Source: an uncultured Muribaculaceae bacterium (lineage in GTDB: Bacteria > Bacteroidota > Bacteroidia > Bacteroidales > Muribaculaceae). Taken from it: 64,000 nt of DNA. Each line of letters begins with the position of its first letter. Positions within the stretch are counted from its first letter, which is position 1. The stretch is from assembly GCA_944321705.1 (NCBI GenBank), contig CALUMG010000008.1:1-64000 (forward strand), in the 5' to 3' direction. Below the pieces are notes generated by a model, which did not search any database, was not told the origin of the DNA, and saw nothing but the letters and a program-made list of their open reading frames with translations. This document shows, piece after piece, positions 35,893 through 44,448 of the stretch. Position numbers and translations under genes: made by a program.

Positions 35893-36693
35893 TTAAATCT
35901 GCGGTTTTAAATATTTGTCACCTATTCCTATGCCGAAAAGCGCAAAATCATAGACTACAGGATCTTCGGGACGCATCTTGCGCAATATAGAGGTGAGTTC
36001 CATTACCGTGCGTTTGTCATTTGCCTTGCGAGTAACCAAGCCAAGAGCTCGTGCCGTATCTCCCACATGCACATCAAGAGGGACATACAGTTGCGAAGGC
36101 CTTATTGCATCCCACACTCCCATGTCCACTATGCCGTCATTCCTGACAAGCCAACGCAAAGCCATGTTTACGCGCTTCAAAGCTGTGTTGGCAAGCTGCG
36201 TGGGAAGACATTGCGAATCGGTTTTGCCTGCATTGACCGCCTTAAATTCTTCCTGCATCAGTTCCACAAGCCGCCACGACGGAGTTTCATCATTTCCGAC
36301 ACCATTTTTAACAGCAAAATCATTCAAAGAACCATATTTTTCAAATATTGCCTTGAAGCCGCGCAACATATACTTGAAATTCCGCGCAAAAAACGTGCGA
36401 TGTATGTTCATTTCGTCAGGTAGTTCCTCATATGCTCCATCTTTCACATAGTCTGCCGGATTATTATCCATAATCGCGAGCATTTTATTGCAATTATTAC
36501 ATATCATCTTGCGATTACCCCAAGCTATGGTTGCCGACAAGAACGAAACAAGCTCTATGTCCTGCAATTTTTCAAAGCGTCTTGGGAATTGTACAGGATC
36601 ATTGGCAATAAAATCGATATTATTTATTCGCTCGGCTTCCCTGTTGAGAAAATCCTTCAGATTGTCAAAATCATCTTCATGCAAGTCAATCAT
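35893..36693 (-). CDS. TIGR02757 (DUF2400) family protein
   Basis: A 266-residue protein of the TIGR02757 family, common in Bacteroidota and of unproven function. Segments such as FLSATIAWGNRKMI, MALRWLVRND.VDMGVW and LDVHVGDTARALGL are characteristic. The C-terminal half resembles helix-hairpin-helix DNA glycosylase-like proteins, but I see no clear iron-sulfur cysteines. It overlaps the stop of the small membrane protein gene upstream by 8 bases, implying translational coupling. Confidence 0.85.
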   Translation of the reverse strand: MIDLHEDDFDNLKDFLNREAERINNIDFIANDPVQFPRRFEKLQDIELVSFLSATIAWGNRKMICNNCNKMLAIMDNNPADYVKDGAYEELPDEMNIHRTFFARNFKYMLRGFKAIFEKYGSLNDFAVKNGVGNDETPSWRLVELMQEEFKAVNAGKTDSQCLPTQLANTALKRVNMALRWLVRNDGIVDMGVWDAIRPSQLYVPLDVHVGDTARALGLVTRKANDKRTVMELTSILRKMRPEDPVVYDFALFGIGIGDKYLKPQI

Positions 36694-36949
36694 CTTCCAA
36701 ACATCTTTTTTTAAACAGTCGCGGCATCTTTGCTTTCAATCTTCGGTACCCGTCCACGCCTAAAATGGCAAGACCTCCATACTGAGCGGTTTTTGCAAGT
36801 CCGAAAAACACGACCCACAGCACGCCTTTCCATCCGGCTTCGATGGGTAAAAGGAACTGCACGGCCGATAATACATAAAACGGAATACAACATGACAACA
36901 CTATCACTCCTGTTCGGAATGACAATCCGGCAAGCCACTGTTTCAACAT
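36686..36949 (-). CDS. Small membrane protein, unknown
   Basis: An 87-residue protein with two transmembrane segments (about 13-35 and 41-63) and a basic C-terminal tail (GYRRLKAKMPRLFKKR). The start is uncertain. ATGs exist at 36967, 36955 and 36949; a perfect -7 element at 36973-36980 puts the transcript start near 36966, so 36955 or 36949 are favoured. The layout recalls small two-TM 'transporter suffix domain' proteins, a weak resemblance only. The gene overlaps the start of the TIGR02757 gene. Confidence 0.6.
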   Translation of the reverse strand: MLKQWLAGLSFRTGVIVLSCCIPFYVLSAVQFLLPIEAGWKGVLWVVFFGLAKTAQYGGLAILGVDGYRRLKAKMPRLFKKRCLEDD

Positions 36950-36972
36950 CCGCATAACTTCATTCATGAAGG

Positions 36973-36980
36973 CAAAGTTA
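36973..36980 (-). promoter_or_regulatory. -7 promoter element of the small membrane protein / TIGR02757 / GT2 group
   Basis: The minus strand reads TAACTTTG, an exact TAnnTTTG match. A CAAA on the plus strand at 37005-37008 (TTTG on minus) is a -33 candidate with a 24-base spacer. Confidence 0.5.
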
Positions 36981-37143
36981 ATAATTCCATGCGTAATAAC
37001 CTCACAAACCAGCCACACCTGTTGCTTTCACGACAAAACGACATGCCGGCATACACAATAAAGGCACACATTTGAGCGTTATCATTTATAACTGTGCAAG
37101 TTGCATGACGGCCATGTCATGCATTCTCGCAATCTCATTGAAA

Positions 37144-39114
37144 ATGAAAAATATTCTATTCATCATAATAGTTACAATAAGCGCAATCGCCTTGCATTCT
37201 TGCCGTGGAGCCAAATTGAGCGTCGCCGACGAGCAATATCAACGAGGCGAATACTTCGATGCTGCCAATACATACCGCAAAGTTTACAACAAGCTGAAAT
37301 CCCGCGAGCAACGTCCATTGAGAGGAAGAGTAGCTTTCCAAATGGGTGAATGCTATCGTCGGCTTAACATGGCCGCAAGGGCCTCGGCTGCCTACCAAAA
37401 CGCCTTGAGATATGAATACCCCGATAGCATGGCATACTTCTATCTTGCACATTCACAGCAATTTGAAGGCAAGTATGCCCTTGCCTTACAAAACTATGAG
37501 AAATTCCTCAGTTTTGTTCCTAATGATAGTCTTTCATTAATAGGAATCGAAGGATGCCGACTTGCTTTGCAATGGAAAGAGGAGCCTACGCGATACATCG
37601 TTAAAAACGCAAGGCTGCTCAATTCTCGACGTGCCGATTTCTGCCCAATGTTCCTTGACGGAAACTTCGACCAATTATACTTCACTTCATCATCCGAAGA
37701 TGCCACAGGCGACAAGAAAAGTGAAATTACAGGAACGAAAAAAAGCGACATTTTCGTCTCTCGCAAAGACGAAGCCGGGAATTGGCAACGCCCTGAACCT
37801 GCCGAAGGGGAATTGAACACTGAATTTGACGAAGGAATAACTACCTTCACTCCCGATGGCACAACTATGTACTTTGCCAAGGCTCGACGAGAGCCCAACG
37901 CAGGGACTTCGGTGGAAATATATTCATCTCAACGCTCCGATGCGCAATGGAGTGCAGGAGTAAAATATGAAATCACGGCCGACACGCTCTCGGTTTATGG
38001 CGACCCGGCCGTGTCGACCGATGGCAACTACCTATACTTCAGCAGCGACATGCCAGGTGGCATGGGTGGGCTCGACATCTGGAGAGTGAACCTGAAAGAA
38101 AGCGTCGGGACTCTTGAAAATCTCGGTGCACCAATCAATACCGAAGGGAATGAACGATTCCCGTATTGGCGAACCGACAGCATAATGTACTTTGCCTCGG
38201 ATGGACACCCGGGAATGGGCGGCCTCGACTTATTCAAAGCGACAATGACTCCCGACGGAGGATGGGTAATCGAAAATATGAAATCGCCAATAAATTCTTA
38301 TGCCGACGACTTCGGCATAACATTCGGCGAAGGTGAATCGGGATTTTTCAGTTCCAATCGCGGAGATGCTCGCGGATATGACCATATTTACAGTTTCGTC
38401 AAGCCCGAACTTAAAATAACCATAACCGGCTACGTCCTTGACAAAGATGAAGAACCGGTGCCTGATGCCACGATAAGAATCGTGGGCAATGACGGTTCAA
38501 ACCAAAAAGCGATAGGCAAGCCCGACGGCTCGTTTGAATTCAACCTTGAACGTGGCGTGAGATATGTGATGCTGGCAGGAGCAAAAAACTACTTGAACGT
38601 GAAACAAGAATTCGTCAGCGACATTGCCGAAGAGGATGCCGAATACTATGTGGAATTCTTCCTCCCGGCAATCAACAAGCCTCAAGTCGTGGAAAATATT
38701 TTCTATGACTATGACAAAGCTACTTTACGACCCGAATCGAAAGCTGCACTCGACGAACTCATAACAATACTAAACGACAATCCCAACGTAACCATAGAAA
38801 TGGCTTCGCACACCGACCGCTGGGGTTCCAATGCCTATAACGACGACTTGTCATTGCGTCGTGCCAAATCGGTAGTAGACTATCTTGTTGCAGGTGGCAT
38901 TGACATGGCAAGACTGCAACCTCATGGATACGGGGAAACTCGTCCAAAAAAAGTAACCAAACGGATCGCCCGTTTATATCCTCAATTCAAGGAAGGGGAC
39001 GTCTTGACCGAAGAGTTTATCAAAAATTTGTCGCCTGAAGACCAAGCCGCTGCCGACCAAATAAACCGACGCACCGAGTTCCAAGTCTTATCCACGACAT
39101 ATCAGGTCTACTGA
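37144..39114 (+). CDS. porE: PorE-like type IX secretion system lipoprotein (TPR-propeller-CRD-OmpA)
   Basis: A 656-residue outer membrane lipoprotein starting at 37144 (MKNILF), lipobox LHSC (Cys20). Domain order is a TPR region (about 25-150), a PD40-type propeller (about 160-410; repeats such as DGTTMYFAKA and DGNYLYFSS), a carboxypeptidase-regulatory-like domain (about 425-505) and a C-terminal OmpA-like peptidoglycan-binding domain (about 530-656, NDDLSLRRAKSV). This is the architecture described for PorE (PG1058) of the Porphyromonas T9SS, and the length is close to the 672 residues I recall for that protein. It fits the two T9SS-sorted proteins at the left end. Peptidoglycan attachment of the secretion machine is the known role of PorE; the orthology is inferred from architecture. 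Confidence 0.8.
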   Translation: MKNILFIIIVTISAIALHSCRGAKLSVADEQYQRGEYFDAANTYRKVYNKLKSREQRPLRGRVAFQMGECYRRLNMAARASAAYQNALRYEYPDSMAYFYLAHSQQFEGKYALALQNYEKFLSFVPNDSLSLIGIEGCRLALQWKEEPTRYIVKNARLLNSRRADFCPMFLDGNFDQLYFTSSSEDATGDKKSEITGTKKSDIFVSRKDEAGNWQRPEPAEGELNTEFDEGITTFTPDGTTMYFAKARREPNAGTSVEIYSSQRSDAQWSAGVKYEITADTLSVYGDPAVSTDGNYLYFSSDMPGGMGGLDIWRVNLKESVGTLENLGAPINTEGNERFPYWRTDSIMYFASDGHPGMGGLDLFKATMTPDGGWVIENMKSPINSYADDFGITFGEGESGFFSSNRGDARGYDHIYSFVKPELKITITGYVLDKDEEPVPDATIRIVGNDGSNQKAIGKPDGSFEFNLERGVRYVMLAGAKNYLNVKQEFVSDIAEEDAEYYVEFFLPAINKPQVVENIFYDYDKATLRPESKAALDELITILNDNPNVTIEMASHTDRWGSNAYNDDLSLRRAKSVVDYLVAGGIDMARLQPHGYGETRPKKVTKRIARLYPQFKEGDVLTEEFIKNLSPEDQAAADQINRRTEFQVLSTTYQVY

Positions 39115-39818
39115 CTCGATGAAGAGGTTGGGATAATTATTTCAGAGACATTACACTCAATGGGATAGGTCAACAACAATTCTCCCGGTGACATTCGGCG
39201 ATAATTGTCACAATTCCAATCTGACACTTGCACTCGACCCCGTGCCACCGAATAACATGCATTGTTGGCAGGAATCATGCCATCAATGAACATTACGTCA
39301 AAACAGGCTTCCGCATGTCTTGATGCATACAATTCAAGGTATCGTTCCACATTCACTATCCTGTATAATGCAATATTGAGATTCGTGTCATCATTGTCAA
39401 AGCTCAATCCATCGCTACCCGACACTCGCACAGGAGTTTCGGACAATGCAGCAAATCCCATCGTTGCATACCATGACCTCAACGATTCCTCCTCGGCTAT
39501 CAACATGGCAAATATATCACCATGTTGATTCATGCACTTCATTGCACCTGAAATCATGCCACGCGCTATGCCACTACCTCGATAATGCGGCACAGTGACG
39601 ACCCCGAAAATGTAACTCGCTGTAAAATCCCCCGTATCGAACCTGTGATAATGCAAGAAAGCGACTACTTCGCCTTGCTTGCAAATGACTATGCGATTGT
39701 CATCTGCATCATAGTTTTCAAGGTATCTGTCCACATAATCGGCATCATCGCCAAATGTCTCTTGCCATATCGCTGACATGGCCTTGCGCAGCCGTGTCAC
39801 GGAAGAGCCAGTATCCAT
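39108..39818 (-). CDS. GNAT family N-acetyltransferase
   Basis: A 236-residue cytoplasmic protein. The acetyl-CoA binding motif A appears as FGVVTVPHYRGSGIARGMI near residues 70-88, followed by the usual EEESLRSWYATMGF segment. A C-terminal extension of about 90 residues resembles a sterol-carrier-like domain seen in Eis-type and related GNATs, a weak suggestion. The substrate is unknown. It overlaps the SPOR lipoprotein gene by 22 bases and its end overlaps convergent porE by 7 bases. Confidence 0.85.
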   Translation of the reverse strand: MDTGSSVTRLRKAMSAIWQETFGDDADYVDRYLENYDADDNRIVICKQGEVVAFLHYHRFDTGDFTASYIFGVVTVPHYRGSGIARGMISGAMKCMNQHGDIFAMLIAEEESLRSWYATMGFAALSETPVRVSGSDGLSFDNDDTNLNIALYRIVNVERYLELYASRHAEACFDVMFIDGMIPANNACYSVARGRVQVSDWNCDNYRRMSPGELLLTYPIECNVSEIIIPTSSSSQ

Positions 39819-40285
39819 GGCTTTTCAATAGGAATCTTCATCTTAACCTTGGCGCGGACATTTTTCAGAAATTCTGCCGCTTCGACCGATGTGTCAAAAC
39901 CATGAGCTACCACAAAATACATGCGCTCGCCATTCATGACCACATAAGCCGGCTGGCCTTCTTTCTTCAACCGGTCGCGAAACGACCGGGCATTGAACAA
40001 TTGCTTGTACTCGCCCACGACGACTCCAAAAGGTTTCATCACAGCCGACTTGTCATCAACAATGTTCACCCTGTCGGTAATAAGACGTAACGAGTCACCC
40101 GCAATAACTGCCGTATTGCTTTTTTTCTCTGTTTCGATACGGGCAGTCGTTTCTGCGCTCACTCCATCATTCATCGCAGCCTTCGCCTTTTCGTATGCCA
40201 TGCGATAATTCGACTCACTCGATTTACAAGATGTCGCTAATAACATGATACACGCAAACACGAGAATTGACAAATATTTCTTCAT
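39797..40285 (-). CDS. SPOR domain lipoprotein
   Basis: A 162-residue lipoprotein (lipobox LATSC, Cys20). The mature N-terminus is helical and lysine/alanine-rich. The C-terminal half is a SPOR domain (FGVVVGEYKQLFNARSFRDRLKKEG ... AEFLKNVRAK, in shortened view), which binds denuded peptidoglycan at division sites. It belongs to the ribE-phosphoesterase-SPOR-GNAT operon and overlaps the GNAT gene. Confidence 0.88.
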   Translation of the reverse strand: MKKYLSILVFACIMLLATSCKSSESNYRMAYEKAKAAMNDGVSAETTARIETEKKSNTAVIAGDSLRLITDRVNIVDDKSAVMKPFGVVVGEYKQLFNARSFRDRLKKEGQPAYVVMNGERMYFVVAHGFDTSVEAAEFLKNVRAKVKMKIPIEKPWILALP

Positions 40286-40315
40286 TTTACTACAATTACA
40301 TTTTTAATTCAGAAA

Positions 40316-40804
40316 TCAACCTAATTCCACGACCTCGCAATCGGTAATAGTTCCATTATCAAGAGTCAGAATGATAAGAGTTCTCACCGTCTGCCAACCT
40401 TGTCGGCCTGCCGCCCCGGGATTGACATGCAGAAGTCCGAGATATTTGTCATTCATGACTTTCAAGATATGGGAGTGTCCGCTTATGAATAATTGCGGTT
40501 TCTCTTGAAGTATCAATGCCTTCACTCCCGGAGCATACCGACCTGGATATCCCCCAATATGCGTCATCAGCACTTTTACTCCCTCAACGGTGAATATTTC
40601 CACCTCCTTGAATCGGCGGCGCAACATTCCCCCGTCAATATTGCCACACACGGCTCGCACAGGGGCAATTGCCGACAATCGGTCGATCAAGTCCTCACTG
40701 CCAATGTCGCCGGCATGCCATATTTCATCGCAATCCTTGAAATACTGCACATAACGGTCATCCCACCACCCGTGAGTATCCGACAATATTCCAATCCGTT
40801 TCAT
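40316..40804 (-). CDS. YfcE/MJ0936-type metallophosphoesterase
   Basis: A 162-residue cytoplasmic calcineurin-like phosphoesterase. All metal-binding motifs are present: SDTHGWWDD, HAGDIG, CGNID, THIGG and SGHSH. I used the ATG at 40804 (MKRIGILSDTHG) because the longer version would need a TTG. Substrates for this group include small phosphodiesters; the natural one here is unknown. It lies 19 bases downstream of riboflavin synthase and probably shares its promoter. Confidence 0.9.
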   Translation of the reverse strand: MKRIGILSDTHGWWDDRYVQYFKDCDEIWHAGDIGSEDLIDRLSAIAPVRAVCGNIDGGMLRRRFKEVEIFTVEGVKVLMTHIGGYPGRYAPGVKALILQEKPQLFISGHSHILKVMNDKYLGLLHVNPGAAGRQGWQTVRTLIILTLDNGTITDCEVVELG

Positions 40805-40823
40805 CAACAATTCCGTTTGCCGG

Positions 40824-41432
40824 TTATTTTGAGAATTCCATCATCCGGCTCAAGTATTTGCCTATGATGTCAAATTCTATATTAACTACCGACCCTGGTT
40901 TTATGTCATGGAAATTAGTGTGTTCAAATGTGTACGGAATAATGGCTACTTGGAAAGAATCTTTTTGAGAATTGCACACCGTGAGACTAACCCCGTTGAC
41001 CGACACACTTCCTTTCTCGACAGTGACATATCCTTTCCGAGCCATTTCAGGATTAATTTCATAACGGAACGTGTAATAGTGAGAACCCTCTACTTCTTCC
41101 ACTTTCTCGCAAACTGCGGTCTGGTCCACATGTCCTTGCACGATATGCCCGTCAAGTCGGCCGTTCATGGGCATGCAACGCTCCACATTCACGGCATCAC
41201 CTTCTTTCAATAGCCCCAAATTACTCCGATTAAGAGTTTCTTGTATGGCGGTCACAGTATAACATCCTTCTTTTGGAAAATCAACCACAGTAAGGCAAAC
41301 ACCATTATGTGCCACACTTTGGTCTATTTTCAATTCATTTGTAAAACTGCATGATAACGTTATATGCAAATTACCTCCCTCTTTTACAAGCTTCTCTACC
41401 CGGGCAGATTCTTCTACTATTCCTGAAAACAT
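40824..41432 (-). CDS. ribE: Riboflavin synthase, alpha chain
   Basis: A 202-residue enzyme forming riboflavin and the pyrimidine by-product from two 6,7-dimethyl-8-ribityllumazines. The conserved N-terminus MFSGIVEE and the two lumazine-binding repeats (DQSVAHNGVCLTV around 38-50 and KGSVSVNGVSLTV around 140-152; LDGHIVQGHVD between) are clear. The length is normal. It heads a four-gene operon from the promoter at 41461. I looked for an FMN riboswitch upstream and saw none. Confidence 0.95.
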   Translation of the reverse strand: MFSGIVEESARVEKLVKEGGNLHITLSCSFTNELKIDQSVAHNGVCLTVVDFPKEGCYTVTAIQETLNRSNLGLLKEGDAVNVERCMPMNGRLDGHIVQGHVDQTAVCEKVEEVEGSHYYTFRYEINPEMARKGYVTVEKGSVSVNGVSLTVCNSQKDSFQVAIIPYTFEHTNFHDIKPGSVVNIEFDIIGKYLSRMMEFSK

Positions 41433-41460
41433 AATTCTGGTGTATATGGTTATTTATTTA

Positions 41461-41491
41461 CAAACTTAATCATAAATCCACATATATCCAA
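41461..41491 (-). promoter_or_regulatory. Promoter of the ribE operon
   Basis: The minus strand carries TTG (41489-41491), a 20-base spacer and TAAGTTTG (41461-41468), an exact -7 match, 29 bases before the ribE ATG. Confidence 0.6.
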
Positions 41492-41763
41492 TTCCATATT
41501 TCCTCGATTCTATAAATACCAAAATCCTCCAATCACAATTTTTACCGAGATGCGTCATAGCAATCCAACAAAAACATCGTTGTTGTTCAAGCCTCATTAT
41601 TTGTTTCGCATTTATTTACATCTCTCCTAAACATCCCATATTCAAATCAGCACATCCAAACAACTATCTACCAAGCAATTAACCAACTTCATATAAAAAC
41701 GACCTCTTTCTTGCTCACAGTCATTTTATGGTATTTTTGCAATTAAAATACCAATTATTAGGG

Positions 41764-41796
41764 ATTGTTAAGACATTTCGAGTGGCTTTAACTTTG
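41764..41796 (+). promoter_or_regulatory. Promoter of the porin-imelysin-cytochrome operon
   Basis: ATTG (41764-41767), a 21-base spacer and TAACTTTG (41789-41796), an exact -7 match, lie 24 bases before the ATG at 41820. The predicted leader is about 17 bases. Confidence 0.65.
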
Positions 41797-41819
41797 CGGT
41801 GTAAAAATAAAAGGAATTT

Positions 41820-43136
41820 ATGAAAAATTTAACATGTGCGACACTGCTTGCAATACTGACTTCTTTAGGCAACATCCAAGCAGCAGAAAATAAAGCCGAT
41901 AACGAGACAAAAATGGCTGAACAGAATCCACAAGCCTCCGAAATGCCGGGTGACGGATTTGAAAAATTTCGTTTCGGAGGTTATGGAGAAATCTTGTTTC
42001 AGCATTTTGATTACGGTCCATACCGCCTTAGTGGTTCCGGATTTGGTTCCCCATCCGACAGCCGTTCTCAAATTTCGTTACCCCGATTTGTCCTTGCTTT
42101 CGACTATAAGTTCAATTCTTCTTGGGTATTAGGAGCCGAAATAGAATTTGAATATGGAGGGACAGGAGCAGGCATTGAAGCCGAGTATGGAGAAGGCGTG
42201 GAATATGAATATGAATTTGAAAAAGGAGGGGAAGTTGCCCTTGAGCAATTTCACATCACAAAGATATTCAGCCGCGCATTCTCAATTCGCGCAGGGCACA
42301 TGATAGTTCCAGTTGGAATAACAAATTCTCATCACGAACCGATTAATTTCTTCGGAACGACACGACCCGAAGGAGAAAGTACAATCATCCCATGCACATG
42401 GCACGAAACTGGTCTTGCCATCCTTGGACAAGCCGGAGACTTTACCTATCAAGGGATGGTAGTAACCGGACTTGATCCTTATGGGTTCAGCTCGGAGAAC
42501 TGGATTCAGGGTGGACGACAAGCCAAGTTCGAGATTCAACAAATGACAAATCCGGCCTATGCTGCACGGCTTGAATATACCGGGGTAAAAGGGACAAGAT
42601 TCGGAATATCCGGGTACTATGCACCAAAGACCCGTGCCAACGCGACAAATCCAAACACGACCAAGAATTTCAAAGGCTCCATCGCAATCGCTTCGGCCGA
42701 TGCCCAATATAAAAATTATGGCGTAACCGCAAGAGCCAACGTGTTATATGGATACGTTGGTGATGCTGCTGAGATAAACAAGTTGCGTCCCAATACAAAC
42801 ACTGGTTATCCAAACACCCCGGTTGCAAAAAATGCCGTAAGCTACTTTGTTGAAGCAGGTTACAACGTAGGCCGGCACATCAGTCCGAAATTGAATTTAA
42901 CCCCTTTTGTCCGTTATGAGGCCTACAATACAATGGCCAATGAACAAACCGGGACAGTTGCCGCCGACAAGCGTTTCAATGTAGACTTATTTACCGCCGG
43001 ATTAAATTACTATCCCTTGCCAAATCTCGTGATAAAAGCCGACTATACCCACCGCCGCATTGATCGCGGAAATTTCAACGATGAAAACACCATCTCGATA
43101 GCAGTAGCCTATGTGGGGTGGTTCCTATCCAAGTGA
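41820..43136 (+). CDS. Outer membrane porin-like beta-barrel protein
   Basis: A 438-residue exported protein with a signal peptide (about residues 1-21) and alternating amphipathic strands. GGYGEILFQHF begins the barrel and the end is an aromatic strand (AVAYVGWFLSK). An acidic repeat (GAGIEAEYGEGVEYEYEFE) forms a likely loop near residue 115. The pattern suits phosphate-selective-porin-like channels. It is the first gene of an operon with imelysin and di-haem proteins and carries the only recognisable promoter there. A role in letting iron or another small solute cross the outer membrane is inference. Confidence 0.75.
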   Translation: MKNLTCATLLAILTSLGNIQAAENKADNETKMAEQNPQASEMPGDGFEKFRFGGYGEILFQHFDYGPYRLSGSGFGSPSDSRSQISLPRFVLAFDYKFNSSWVLGAEIEFEYGGTGAGIEAEYGEGVEYEYEFEKGGEVALEQFHITKIFSRAFSIRAGHMIVPVGITNSHHEPINFFGTTRPEGESTIIPCTWHETGLAILGQAGDFTYQGMVVTGLDPYGFSSENWIQGGRQAKFEIQQMTNPAYAARLEYTGVKGTRFGISGYYAPKTRANATNPNTTKNFKGSIAIASADAQYKNYGVTARANVLYGYVGDAAEINKLRPNTNTGYPNTPVAKNAVSYFVEAGYNVGRHISPKLNLTPFVRYEAYNTMANEQTGTVAADKRFNVDLFTAGLNYYPLPNLVIKADYTHRRIDRGNFNDENTISIAVAYVGWFLSK

Positions 43137-43183
43137 CACAAAAAATAACAAACATACAATAACTAAATTTAAGCAATCAAAAA

Positions 43184-44410
43184 ATGGAAATAGTCAAAAA
43201 ATCGACTTTGGCTGCCATGACTTGCGCAGCAATAGTAGCTTTATCAGCATGCAACAACAATGACGAGCCGACTCCCGGAGGCTCAGGCGAAAACACCATC
43301 CAAGCCACGACATCCAACTACTTCGGTTACTCACGAGTAGTTGCCAATGTGCTCGGCAACGATGCATTGCATGTGTATGCACTATGGATGGGTAATGATA
43401 ACCTTGATGCCACCGATGCTCAGAAGGTTGCCGACCTCGAATTGCCGGCAATAACCGACGCTGGTTATGCTGCACGATTCAAGAGCCATGCTACAGGCGA
43501 CCAAGTATATGGAAGTGAGCTGGCTTGCCTTTATGCCATAGTTGACGGCTCCATCGATATTGCCACCGAAGTTGCCGACGCAAAAATGGGTGAGCCTTAT
43601 AACGCAGGTGACGTATATGGCGTAGAATCTTGGTACAGCTTCAACAGCTACACCGACTATGACGACAATATCGAGTCTATCGAAAACAGTTTCATGGGTG
43701 GACCTGAAGCCTCACGCGACGAAGCAAATAGTTTTTACACTTATTGCATCAATAAAGGAGGCTCGCTCGCTTCGGCTGCCGAAGCTGTAAAAACAGCTAT
43801 TGCCAACTCCCACGAGGCCCTTGACCAAGCCGCAGCCAAAGGATGCTTCCGCGACGCAGTTCTTGCAAAAGCTCAAGGAACCAGCAGTGCCGAAGTTGAA
43901 AATGCAATTGAAGTAATAGGTGGCTTGTCGACAGCTCTCGACAACCTGCGCACCGCGCTCAGTTCTGTTGAAATCGGGGCCGACGCCCAACCGGTAATAG
44001 ACAACTATGTCGATGTCACTGTCCTTCCCACATATCAAAACCTAAAAGAAGAAACATTGGTGCTTCAACAGGCTGTGGAAAATTTCATCCAATCGCCCAC
44101 GCAAGCCAACCTTGATGCTGCTTGCCAGCAATGGAAAGTCACTCGCGTGCCATGGGAATTAAGCGAAGCCTTCCTTTTCGGCCCGGTAGCCGACCAGTCA
44201 ATAGACCCGCACCTCGATTCTTGGCCTCTAAGCCAAACCAACATCATCGCAATTCTTCGAGGCAATTTCAACTGGGACGAGGAAGATGGAAACTCGATGG
44301 GTGCAAACACTCTCGGATTCCACACACTTGAATTCCTATTATTTGAAAACGGAGCTCCTCGAAAAGTATCCGATTTCATTAATGGCGAAACGGTTACCAT
44401 AAACTTCTGA
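43184..44410 (+). CDS. Circularly permuted imelysin-family lipoprotein (M75-like)
   Basis: A 408-residue lipoprotein (lipobox LSAC, Cys23). The family motif GxHxxE is present as Gly378-Phe-His380-Thr-Leu-Glu383, preceded by WELSEAFLFGP and DPHLDSWPL. These elements belong to the first half of canonical imelysins, while segments typical of the second half (ADAKMGEPY, VESWYSFNS, NIESIENSFMGG) lie earlier at about residues 130-175. This is the circularly permuted arrangement reported for the Bacteroides ovatus imelysin-like protein. Imelysins are linked to bacterial iron uptake; proteolysis is doubtful. It is co-transcribed with a porin and a di-haem oxidoreductase. Confidence 0.87.
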   Translation: MEIVKKSTLAAMTCAAIVALSACNNNDEPTPGGSGENTIQATTSNYFGYSRVVANVLGNDALHVYALWMGNDNLDATDAQKVADLELPAITDAGYAARFKSHATGDQVYGSELACLYAIVDGSIDIATEVADAKMGEPYNAGDVYGVESWYSFNSYTDYDDNIESIENSFMGGPEASRDEANSFYTYCINKGGSLASAAEAVKTAIANSHEALDQAAAKGCFRDAVLAKAQGTSSAEVENAIEVIGGLSTALDNLRTALSSVEIGADAQPVIDNYVDVTVLPTYQNLKEETLVLQQAVENFIQSPTQANLDAACQQWKVTRVPWELSEAFLFGPVADQSIDPHLDSWPLSQTNIIAILRGNFNWDEEDGNSMGANTLGFHTLEFLLFENGAPRKVSDFINGETVTINF

Positions 44411-44448
44411 CGAAGCCGGGCACCATTGACATGTAACGAAAATAAATC

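Larger units (their letters stand above)
41433..41819. other. Divergent AT-rich region between ribE and the porin operon
   Basis: This 387-base region contains promoters at both ends (41461-41491 minus and 41764-41796 plus). The middle, about 41500-41755, is AT-rich with no supported gene, RNA or riboswitch. Confidence 0.5.

Noticed and set aside
41433..41819. Possible FMN riboswitch upstream of riboflavin synthase.
   Set aside because: The region is AT-rich and lacks the conserved GC-rich FMN aptamer segments; a normal promoter explains it.
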